64,000 nt of DNA from NORP240 sp942492445 (GTDB lineage: Bacteria > Pseudomonadota > Gammaproteobacteria > Pseudomonadales > Pseudohongiellaceae): assembly GCA_942492445.1 (NCBI GenBank), contig CALOEW010000031.1:16174-80173 (forward strand), written 5' to 3'. Shown here one piece after another: positions 53,211 to 60,692 of this stretch; the first letter of the stretch is position 1, and the number at the start of each line of letters is the position of its first letter. Below the pieces are notes generated by a model. That model saw only the letters and a program-made list of their open reading frames with translations, searched no databases and had not been told where the DNA came from. The translations under genes and the position numbers were made by a program.

Positions 53211-54043
53211 GCGGTTTCAGCATCGACTGGTTGAACCTGCGAGAGTACGCGGACCGCTGTGCCCGCGACAATGGCCTTAGACTGCGGGCGACACAGTGGC
53301 TGGAAGCCGGAATTCAATACCCAGCGAGGTCCGTTGTGGTAGACCTGGGGGCTGGTACCGGCGCCACCCTGCGCGCACTGACCGGTCCGGAAAACATGGT
53401 TCAGGCAAGCCTCACCTGGCGCCTGGTTGACCATGATCCGGAACTTCTGGCGGAGGCCCGACGCCGACACGGTACCACGCACCGGCTGGAGGCCTGTATC
53501 GCAGACCTCGCCCAGGTGGCGAGACTGCCCCTGGAAGGCGCTCGCCTCGTCACTGCTTCGGCGTTGTTCGACCTGGTTTCCGCCGGATTTCTGGAGACCC
53601 TGGCCGCGCGATTGCGGCTCCAGGGTCAAACCCGGCCTGTCGGTGTGTACGCAGCACTGAACTATGACGGGACGACGCACTGGTCACCCGGGCATCCTCT
53701 GGACGAGGCCGTGCTCGGCGCCTTCAACCGGGATCAGCGCCGGGACAAGGGACTGGGCCAGGCCCTGGGGCCGCTGGCCGGCGCGCACACGGAAGTGGTT
53801 TTCGCCCAGGCTGGTTTCACGGTTCTGTCCGCCAGCAGTCCCTGGCAGCTGGACGGTACCGACAGCAGGCTGGTGAGCGAACTGATCAAGGGAATGGGCG
53901 CAGCGGTGGCACGGGACCCGACCCTGGAATCCGCAGCACTCAAGGACTGGATCCGGTTCCGGCAGTCACACGTGACAACCGGCACCTGTGAAGTGGGACA
54001 CACGGATATTCTGGCATTACCGAAAGAAATCCCGGACCAGTAG
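53207..54043 (+). CDS. Class I SAM-dependent methyltransferase
   Basis: 278 residues from GTG 53207, translationally coupled to the glycosyltransferase. Motif I is VVDLGAGTGATLRALTG near residues 42-58, and LVDHDPELLAEARRR follows as motif II; ARLVTASALFDLVSAGFLE holds motif IV. The substrate is unknown. Paired with the upstream glycosyltransferase. Confidence 0.85.
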   Translation: MSGFSIDWLNLREYADRCARDNGLRLRATQWLEAGIQYPARSVVVDLGAGTGATLRALTGPENMVQASLTWRLVDHDPELLAEARRRHGTTHRLEACIADLAQVARLPLEGARLVTASALFDLVSAGFLETLAARLRLQGQTRPVGVYAALNYDGTTHWSPGHPLDEAVLGAFNRDQRRDKGLGQALGPLAGAHTEVVFAQAGFTVLSASSPWQLDGTDSRLVSELIKGMGAAVARDPTLESAALKDWIRFRQSHVTTGTCEVGHTDILALPKEIPDQ

Positions 54044-54059
54044 TACAGCGCGGAATTTC

Positions 54060-54809
54060 CTATTCGAAGTTGACGATCCTGGCATAGACATCACCACTTC
54101 CACTGGTAATACCCTCCAGCTTCCTGATTATCTCTACCGGGGTCCGCCAGTGACCCGACTGCAGCCGGTGGGATTCTCCCGTCGCCAGGTTGAACTCATA
54201 ATCGCCCAGCTGTTCAAGTCGGCGTACACAGGACAGCGCCGTGTCGATGGCCGCCGGGATGTACTCGAAGGACAGTGACGCCAGGGGACGTGACAGTCCC
54301 TTGAGGACTTCCAGTTCAAAGCCCTCCACATCGATCTTGCAAAAGCGCGGTTCGCCCCAGATCTCGATCAGAGCGTCCAGGGTGGTAACCGGCACCGTTA
54401 CCTGCCGGTCCCATTCCACTCCCCGGAAGGCCGGATCCTCCTGCACCAGCGTTTTCCATTGTAATGAAAGTGTTGTGAGCGTAGGGGTTAGCGAGCTGAT
54501 ATGAAGTGTCGCCCTGCCGGGTGCCGCACCGATCGCCTCTTCCACCAGCGCGATACCAGGGTCAGAACCGTAGCGTCGCCGCAGGCTCTGCATCAGTAAT
54601 GGCTGCGGTTCCACTGCCACCGCGCGCGCACCCAGAGCCCGCCAGGCCCGCAGCCGACTGCCCACATGCGCTCCAATATCGAAACACAGGTCCCCGGGCC
54701 GAATAAACTGGCCGTAGCACTGCCGCATGCGTGCCTGCCGACCCGGAATTCCATAGTAGATCAGCAATGAACGCCACAGTCCCCAGCGATCCCGCCAGCC
54801 CGTCCCCAT
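54060..54809 (-). CDS. FkbM family methyltransferase
   Basis: 249 residues from ATG 54809, two bases after the upstream stop; a longer frame overlaps that gene. CFDIGAHVGSRLRAWRALGA is the SAM site and FCKIDVEGFELEVLKGLSRP the FkbM hallmark. FkbM enzymes usually O-methylate sugars or polyketides. It follows the sulfatase-like membrane enzyme. Confidence 0.85.
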   Translation of the reverse strand: MGTGWRDRWGLWRSLLIYYGIPGRQARMRQCYGQFIRPGDLCFDIGAHVGSRLRAWRALGARAVAVEPQPLLMQSLRRRYGSDPGIALVEEAIGAAPGRATLHISSLTPTLTTLSLQWKTLVQEDPAFRGVEWDRQVTVPVTTLDALIEIWGEPRFCKIDVEGFELEVLKGLSRPLASLSFEYIPAAIDTALSCVRRLEQLGDYEFNLATGESHRLQSGHWRTPVEIIRKLEGITSGSGDVYARIVNFE

Positions 54810-54811
54810 CA

Positions 54812-56431
54812 CTACTCGGCTGCTCCCCGTGGGCCGGAGAAAGCTTCCACGAAGCGATTGCGCAGAAGATCCATACGCCATACGGGAGCGTTTGCAGCAG
54901 GCAGCATACCGGGCTGCCACTGCCAGTGAGCGATGGCATCAATGACTCCGGGATCCCGCGCAATCAGATGCACCGGCACCTGGTTACTTTCCATGTCACC
55001 GGAAACCATTGGCGCAGGCGGGTGATCCCCCAGCAGCAGAATCACCAGATTCTCATCGCCGTATTCCAGCAGGTAGGACACCAGGGTATTGAGCATGTAC
55101 TCAATGGATTGCCGGTAATGGGAACGAATGGAATCCACTTCGCTCCACACGGTTTCGGGTGTCGGCCCGGCCTGTGCCTGCTGGTTGAAGATCCGGCCAT
55201 CACCGACCAGATCCCAGGGCACCAGTTCCGCGATCGGCGTCCACGGTGCATGGGAGGAGATCAGCGCCACCTCGGCCATGATAGGAATCCGGTTGGTACC
55301 ATTTCGTTCCCGCGTCTGCAGCGCGGACAGGACATACTGATCGGGCATGGTTACCCAATTGAATGGCAATCCCTCGTAGCCGAAATTATGGGCATCGTAA
55401 ATGTGATCGTACCCATAGTATTGACCTTCCGGCCAGGCCATGCTGATCGCGGGCATGGCGGCCACGGTGCGCCAGCCGGCCTCACGAAACAACTGGTTCA
55501 GAGTGGTTCGTTTACTTATGATCAGTGTCTCGTAACGGGTCTCAGTGTCGATCCAGGCTCCAGACAACGCCGACGCATGAGCCAGCCAGGAGAGCCCACC
55601 AACCGTAGGCGAGGTCAGGAACGCACTGCGGGAGTGAAGACCATTCGCCTCCAACAGTTCCTGTGCTTGCGTAAGGGTGGCCGCCACCGAATCGACAAAC
55701 GGCTCCCGCTCCAGTAATACCCGTCCATAAGATTCCGCGAATACGACAAATACATCCTTGCCACGCAGTCGATCTAAGCTCGCTGCGCCCGGATGAACTG
55801 ACGGAGACAGATCATCTTCATTGACGGTTTCCGCAAATACCCTGATATCGCGAACGCTGTGCAGGGTGTAACGACCGTGTGAGACAAGCTGGTCCCAGGC
55901 GAAACTGCTGGTGCGAGACCAGCCGAAACCATGTAATACCCCCCAGGCAAGTAACAGTGTCGCCAGGGCAACTCCGCCCTCCCGCGGGTAGGCCTGCAGG
56001 GAGCGCTGAATTCGCCCCAACACGGCGAATGCCAGCCAGCACAGCAGTCCACTCACAGCAGTCAAAACCAGGCCGACGCCGACAGAGGCCAGCTTACCGA
56101 GAACCCCGGTCAGCAGACGGCTGCCATCCGCCAGCAGGTGGGTGTCGAAAATCAGGTTGAAGGGTCGGCCGAAAATTTCATGGGTCACCAGGTCTGCGCC
56201 GCGCAGTACTATGCCCAGGCCCAGCAACAATGCCAGCAGAATCCGGAAAATGTTTCCTGCCCGCCCAGGCGCCAGGAGTAACAGGCCGACAAGCATGAAT
56301 TCCACGGGGAAATAATAGAAAGCCTGCGCCGAGATCCAATCAAGGCGGTTGGGCAGGACCAGTGCGACAAACAGCACGACAAAAGCCATCAGTGTCAGCA
56401 AGAACCGGGCATCGGGGCGGAATCTGATCAT
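54812..56431 (-). CDS. Membrane-anchored sulfatase/LTA synthase-type hydrolase or transferase
   Basis: 539 residues. About five N-terminal membrane helices (to residue 165) then a periplasmic alkaline-phosphatase-superfamily domain: VFVVFAESYGRVLLE, AFLTSPTVGGLSWLAHASAL with candidate nucleophile Thr/Ser, and LGDHPPAPMVSG near residue 463 with metal ligands. The fold includes phosphoglycerol, phosphoethanolamine and sulfate transferases. As opgGH is nearby, decoration of periplasmic glucans (OpgB-like) is one possibility; decoration of the product of the adjacent glycosyltransferases is another. Confidence 0.8.
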   Translation of the reverse strand: MIRFRPDARFLLTLMAFVVLFVALVLPNRLDWISAQAFYYFPVEFMLVGLLLLAPGRAGNIFRILLALLLGLGIVLRGADLVTHEIFGRPFNLIFDTHLLADGSRLLTGVLGKLASVGVGLVLTAVSGLLCWLAFAVLGRIQRSLQAYPREGGVALATLLLAWGVLHGFGWSRTSSFAWDQLVSHGRYTLHSVRDIRVFAETVNEDDLSPSVHPGAASLDRLRGKDVFVVFAESYGRVLLEREPFVDSVAATLTQAQELLEANGLHSRSAFLTSPTVGGLSWLAHASALSGAWIDTETRYETLIISKRTTLNQLFREAGWRTVAAMPAISMAWPEGQYYGYDHIYDAHNFGYEGLPFNWVTMPDQYVLSALQTRERNGTNRIPIMAEVALISSHAPWTPIAELVPWDLVGDGRIFNQQAQAGPTPETVWSEVDSIRSHYRQSIEYMLNTLVSYLLEYGDENLVILLLGDHPPAPMVSGDMESNQVPVHLIARDPGVIDAIAHWQWQPGMLPAANAPVWRMDLLRNRFVEAFSGPRGAAE

Positions 56432-56690
56432 GGCAAGTCAAAATTCGGATTGTGGTGGTGGCGAAGAGGAGAAATTCAGTCCAGGCGCAAACTGTAGCAG
56501 AGCGGGAGGTAGTACTCCAGCGGCTCAGGGCCATGATCGTGAATGCCTCGGGAGAGCCCGCAGAAATCCAGCGGCCAGGCCTGAACGACGGGGCGGAGAC
56601 GGCGCGCACAAGCCCCGGAAGAATTAACCGGTAGGGTACTCCTGGGCTTCATTATTATATCTAGGGAGAGTTTGGTCCTGGTTCGAAGGG

Positions 56691-56764
56691 GGCCCCGGGC
56701 AGGATTCGAACCTGCGACCTGCCCCTTAGGAGGGGGCCGCGCTATCCAGCTGTGCCACCGGGGC
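56691..56764 (-). tRNA. tRNA-Arg (anticodon CCU)
   Basis: Read on the minus strand: acceptor GCCCCGG pairs perfectly with CCGGGGC; D arm with AGCTGGATAG; anticodon stem GCCCC/GGGGC with loop CUCCUAA giving anticodon CCU; T arm GCAGGTTCGAATCCTGC. No CCA is encoded. No integrase is found nearby. Confidence 0.93.
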
Positions 56765-56950
56765 CGCGTGAGGCGTGAAGTATAGCATGGTCGGCCTGTT
56801 TTCCGAGTCTGGATGCCCCGTCACGGTCAGGTACCTGAGCACGGCTCGAAACGCACAAAGACCAGCTATTTGTTTGCCCCCGGAGCGCGGAGGTTGCGCT
56901 GTCTGTTGGTAAAACAGAAGCACTGTACGTATCCGGCAATCCCATGGACA

Positions 56951-57002
56951 GACTGGTTAACGAAGCACCGGCAAGCGCAATAGTTTTTCAACAGCCTGCT
57001 AA
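56951..57002 (-). mobile_element. Family 1 element, truncated copy, on the msrB-like stop codon
   Basis: On the minus strand the TAG stop sits in TTAG, followed directly by CAGGCTGTTGAAAAAC and then ATTGCGCTTGCCGGTGCTTCG, which matches the opposite end of the glnD copy. So this copy is in reverse orientation and is truncated near 56951. Confidence 0.7.
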
Positions 57003-57478
57003 TCCTGCGCCGGCACAAACACCAGCACTGCGCCGTTGTTGCTATATCGCTTACCGGTGGGTGCCGGGCCGTCGTTGAAAACATGACCGTGGTGGCCTCC
57101 ACAGCGGGCACAACGGTATTCCACGGGCCCAAGCAGCCCCAACCCTGCGCGAACTTCATTCAGGTGCCCGGGGATGGCATCCCGGAAGCTGGGCCAGCCG
57201 GTGTTGCTGTCGTATTTCCATTCAGATCGGAACAACTCCAGTTCACAGCCTACGCACCGGTAAACACCGGGCCTGTCCTCCCGCAGCAGCGGGCTGGAGC
57301 CGGGTTCTTCAGTTTCTCCCATCACCAGAATGGAATACTGCAGGTAACTGAGGCGGTCAAACCACTCATCATCATTGATCTGGATTGGCTGAGCATCCGC
57401 CTCGTGAGCCATAGCGAGACGCCTGACGCCCGGTAATGGCAACATGGCCAGAAGTGCAATAGTGCTCCGTCTTCTCAT
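56999..57478 (-). CDS. MsrB-fold protein with serine in place of the catalytic cysteine
   Basis: 159 residues with an N-terminal export signal containing arginines (MRRRSTIALLAMLPLPGVRR). The MsrB fold is clear: RCVGCELELF and YRCARCGGHHGHVFNDGP carry the four zinc cysteines, and SNTGWPSFRDAIPG is conserved. However the family's RYC catalytic motif near the end reads KRYSNNGAVLVF, with an AGC serine codon at about residue 146. Methionine sulfoxide reduction by the usual mechanism is therefore unlikely. Its stop codon lies in an inserted repeat. Confidence 0.85.
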   Translation of the reverse strand: MRRRSTIALLAMLPLPGVRRLAMAHEADAQPIQINDDEWFDRLSYLQYSILVMGETEEPGSSPLLREDRPGVYRCVGCELELFRSEWKYDSNTGWPSFRDAIPGHLNEVRAGLGLLGPVEYRCARCGGHHGHVFNDGPAPTGKRYSNNGAVLVFVPAQD

Positions 57479-57611
57479 CCTTCAACCTTTTCCGGAAATC
57501 CAGGAGTTTACCCAAAAAAACCTCACACGATTTTACCGCGTTCCGTGCTATGTTTGACAGGCGCCTCGAACGGCGGCCCTGATATCTGTGTCATTTCAAG
57601 CTGTGTTCTGC

Positions 57612-58157
57612 ATGTCCAAACTCAGTTGGCAGTGCCTGACATTCCATTCGCTGACCCCCTCGCAGCTTTACCACCTTTTGCAACTGCGCTCCGAGGTATT
57701 TGTGGTGGAGCAGGCCTGCATCTATCAGGATCTTGACGGACTGGACCAGGACGCCATGCACCTGATGGGATTCCAGGAAAAGCAACTCGTCAGCTACGCA
57801 AGGTTGATTCCGCCCTGCGTCAAATACGACGAACCTGCCATTGGCAGAATCACCTGCCACCCCTCTTTCCGCCGAAACGGCTATGGCCGGGCAACTGTCA
57901 GCAAAGCTGTCGACATCTGCCAGGACATCTGGCCCGCTGCGGGCATCAGAATCTCAGCCCAGCAACGCCTGGAAAATTTCTACCGGGAATTCGGATTTCG
58001 ATCGGTATCGGCCCCCTACCTGGAAGACGGGCTGCCTCATGTGGAAATGCAGCTAAGGGAACCTTGCCAAGCACGGCAACGAAGCAGCGACCCCCGATTA
58101 AGCCCCGCCCGAAGGGGCCTTCCAGACAAGCCCGCTGGCTTCGTTGCACTGCCTTGA
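57612..58157 (+). CDS. elaA: ElaA-like GNAT acetyltransferase with repeat-derived tail
   Basis: 181 residues from ATG 57612. LRSEVFVVEQACIYQDLDGLD and IGRITCHPSFRRNGYGRATV (acetyl-CoA loop) and the LENFYREFGFRSVSAPYLED end identify ElaA. The normal protein ends close after LPHVEMQ. Here a family 2 element inserted at CTAA (58053-58056), so about 34 extra residues (LREPCQARQRSSDPRLSPAR and on) come from the element. Substrate unknown. Confidence 0.88.
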   Translation: MSKLSWQCLTFHSLTPSQLYHLLQLRSEVFVVEQACIYQDLDGLDQDAMHLMGFQEKQLVSYARLIPPCVKYDEPAIGRITCHPSFRRNGYGRATVSKAVDICQDIWPAAGIRISAQQRLENFYREFGFRSVSAPYLEDGLPHVEMQLREPCQARQRSSDPRLSPARRGLPDKPAGFVALP

Positions 58158-58246
58158 CAGGCCGACGCATGCCGGCGGCAATGCGCCTCGCCAGCAGACT
58201 TGCCTGAAGGCCAGAGCGTTGTGGGACTTGCTCAGAGGTTCCCTAA
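58053..58246. mobile_element. Family 2 inverted-repeat element within the end of elaA
   Basis: A 186-base element at 58057-58242 with GGGAACCTTGCC at the left and GCTCAGAGGTTCC at the right, and CTAA on both sides. Joining the flanks restores a frame that reads QLRLARG and stops, giving the probable ancestral ElaA end. Right half similar to 34898-35000. Confidence 0.75.
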
Positions 58247-58263
58247 GGCTGGCGCGTGGCTGA

Positions 58264-59751
58264 TCAGGGGTGCTCCCTTCGAGCTCCCCTTTCACTGCCC
58301 AGAACCTGGACCTCGTCAAATTCATTCAGCACCGCACGGTCCTGCTGGGGAGCTGCCCCGGTCACTGCCAGTATCGCCACTGAGGCCAGCAGGAAACCCG
58401 GCACCATCTCGTAAACATCGAACAGCCCTCCCTGCAGGTTCGACCATACCACCACCGTAACAGCACCGCACACCATGCCGCTGATGGCTGCCCTGCCGGT
58501 CATCCGGCGCCAGAACAGGGAAAACAGAATCACGGGCCCAAATGCGGCGCCGAATCCGGCCCAGGCATACCCCACCAGATCCAGTACGCGGCTGTTACGG
58601 TCGCTGGCGATCATCACCGCCAGCAGGGCGATTGCGATCACGGCAGACCTGCTTACCAGCAGCAGCTCCTTTTCTCCAGCGCCAGGTCTCACAAACACAC
58701 GATAAAAATCCTCACTGATGACACTGGAGGATACGAGCAGCTGGGAATCGATGGTAGACATGATCGCTGAAAGAATCGCCGCGCTGATGATGCCGGCAAT
58801 CCATGGATTGAACAGCACCTGACTGAGGGCGATAAACACGGTTTCCGGATTCTCCAACGGCTGTTGTGCAAAGTAGGCCATACCGGCCAGGCCGGTGGTA
58901 ACCGATCCCATCAGCACGACCACCATCCAGGACATGGCAATCCGCCTGGCCGCAACGAGCCTCGCGGGACTTTCGATGGCCATGAACCGGGCCAGAATGT
59001 GCGGCTGTCCGAAGTACCCCAGGCCCCAGGCCAGCAGGGAGATTACACCGACCAGGGAGATACCCTGGAAAAGGCTGGTGCTGGAAGCATTCACCTGCCG
59101 CATCTGACGGACGAAGGCATCCGCGCCACCGGCATCCTGCAGCACCAGGACTGGTGTAATAATCAGTGCCAGGAGCATCAATGCGGCCTGCAGGGCATCG
59201 GTCCAGCTGACTGCGAGAAATCCGCCCACAAAGGTGTAGGAAACAATTATCAGGGCACCAAGATACAGGGCTATCCGGTAATCAAGGCCGAAACTGTTTT
59301 CGAAAAGGATCGCGCCGCCCACCAGTCCGGAGGCGGTATAGAAGGTGAAAAACAGCAGAATTACTGCTGCCGACAGAATGCGCAACACTCGCGTCTTATC
59401 TGCGAAGCGATTCTCCAGGTAGTCGGGCAAAGTCAGGGAATTCCGTGCATGCTGACTGTAGACGCGCAGTCTCCGACTCACCAGGCGCCAGCTGGCATAG
59501 GCCCCTCCCAGCAGTCCTATGCCAATCCAGGCTTCGCTCAACCCTGACAGGTACACGGCACCCGGCAGCCCCAGCAACAACCAGCCGGACATATCCGAAG
59601 CGCCGACACTGAGCGCCGTCACCACCGCACCAAGTTTACGCCCGCCAAGGATGTAATCATCGATATCGTGTGTACGCGTGTAGGCGTTGCCACCGATCAC
59701 CAGGATCAATACCAGGTAGGCGACAAAACTGACCAGCAAGGGTAGTTCCAT
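58264..59751 (-). CDS. putP: Sodium/proline symporter
   Basis: Imports proline with sodium. 495 residues with about 13 membrane helices. SSSF family motifs: YILGGRKLGAVVTALSVGAS, DMSGWLLLGLPGAVYLSG, GWGLGYFGQPHILARFMA-type (AWGLGYFGQPHILARFMAI) and ILSAIMSTIDSQLLVSSSVI. All agree with PutP rather than PanF or glucose carriers. No putA is in the window. Confidence 0.92.
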   Translation of the reverse strand: MELPLLVSFVAYLVLILVIGGNAYTRTHDIDDYILGGRKLGAVVTALSVGASDMSGWLLLGLPGAVYLSGLSEAWIGIGLLGGAYASWRLVSRRLRVYSQHARNSLTLPDYLENRFADKTRVLRILSAAVILLFFTFYTASGLVGGAILFENSFGLDYRIALYLGALIIVSYTFVGGFLAVSWTDALQAALMLLALIITPVLVLQDAGGADAFVRQMRQVNASSTSLFQGISLVGVISLLAWGLGYFGQPHILARFMAIESPARLVAARRIAMSWMVVVLMGSVTTGLAGMAYFAQQPLENPETVFIALSQVLFNPWIAGIISAAILSAIMSTIDSQLLVSSSVISEDFYRVFVRPGAGEKELLLVSRSAVIAIALLAVMIASDRNSRVLDLVGYAWAGFGAAFGPVILFSLFWRRMTGRAAISGMVCGAVTVVVWSNLQGGLFDVYEMVPGFLLASVAILAVTGAAPQQDRAVLNEFDEVQVLGSERGARREHP

Positions 59752-59900
59752 GGAAACAAATCACCGGAATTCCGTCCTGGCGCATGCTAGCAAATTCAGG
59801 GCTACAGAACAGCCGCAATATCGTAGGTTGCAGTCAACCCGCTGTTCTTGAGCAAGCAGAACGCTTTACCATTAAGTTCCAGAGCAGAATTTACTACAGT

Positions 59901-59917
59901 GAATACTATTGATATTC
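59901..59917. promoter_or_regulatory. Possible operator between putP and the regulator gene
   Basis: GAATA-CTATTGA-TATTC is a perfect 5-base inverted repeat in the 205-base divergent interval. It lies 40 bases before the regulator start. It may be an autoregulatory site, but this is only a suggestion. Confidence 0.3.
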
Positions 59918-59956
59918 TGCCGTGACTTTCAGGCAGTACACTCCGGACACCGGCGC

Positions 59957-60595
59957 ATGTACCTCTCAGCTTCCCAGCAGAACATCCTCGATCAACTCAA
60001 GCAACACGGCGGCCAATCAGTCAAGGTACTTGCCAGGCGCCTGAACATGACGACCATGGGAATCCGACAGCACCTGGCTGAATTGCTCAACAATGGCCTC
60101 GTTGCAACCACCGTGGAAACCCGCCAGACCAGAGGCAGGCCACTGCACCTATGGGAACTCACCGAGAAAGGGCACAGCCAGTTTCCGGACGCCCACCGCG
60201 AGGAGGCCTGCGAACTGATACAGGTCATCAGAGACAGCCTGGGCGGCGAAAAGCTCGATGAACTGGTGGACAGGCGCAGCGACAAGCTGGCAACGCAGTA
60301 CCAACGCTTCCTGGCGGAAAAAACTGACCTCGGGGAACGGATCCGGACCCTGGCTTCATTGCGCTCCCGGGACGGGTACATGGCGGACGTGCGGCTGCTG
60401 CCGGACCAGAACTGGCTGCTGATAGAAAATCATTGCCCCATCATCGGCCTGGCACAAAGCTGCAATCACTATTGTCGCGCGGAACTGGAGCTGTTTCGCA
60501 ACCTGCTCGGCGACCTGGCCACGGTGACCCGCACCGAGTACCTGCTGGAAGGCAGCCGTCGCTGTGCCTATAAGATAGTAAGGCTGCGACAGTAA
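59957..60595 (+). CDS. SufR-like HTH regulator with four cysteines
   Basis: 212 residues from ATG 59957 (MYLSASQQNILDQLKQHG). Winged-helix DNA-binding domain to about residue 75 (SVKVLARRLNMTTMGIRQHL, RGRPLHLWELTEKG). The C-terminal domain has cysteines in ENHCPIIGLAQSCNHYCRAE and GSRRCAYKIV. This arrangement resembles DeoR/SufR-type iron-sulfur regulators, so it may sense Fe-S status or oxidative stress. Target genes unknown; it is divergent from putP. Confidence 0.8.
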   Translation: MYLSASQQNILDQLKQHGGQSVKVLARRLNMTTMGIRQHLAELLNNGLVATTVETRQTRGRPLHLWELTEKGHSQFPDAHREEACELIQVIRDSLGGEKLDELVDRRSDKLATQYQRFLAEKTDLGERIRTLASLRSRDGYMADVRLLPDQNWLLIENHCPIIGLAQSCNHYCRAELELFRNLLGDLATVTRTEYLLEGSRRCAYKIVRLRQ

Positions 60596-60692
60596 GCCCA
60601 ACGCGCAAGCCGGAGCGGGGGAATTACAGCGGGGTTATGTTAAACTCTGCTCTTCGAGTGCCCACCCCTGCGGTATGCAACTGCGGTTCCGA

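Noticed and set aside
52532..53680. 382-residue minus-strand frame across the glycosyltransferase and methyltransferase genes
   Set aside because: Both genes beneath it have clear family motifs; the antisense frame has none and arises from high GC third positions.
54731..55717. 328-residue + strand frame opposite the sulfatase-like gene
   Set aside because: No similarity to a known family in its sequence and it overlaps membrane-helix and metal-motif coding of the real gene.
56691..56764. tRNA-Arg as an attachment site for an integrated island
   Set aside because: No integrase and no direct copy of the tRNA 3' end seen in the window.
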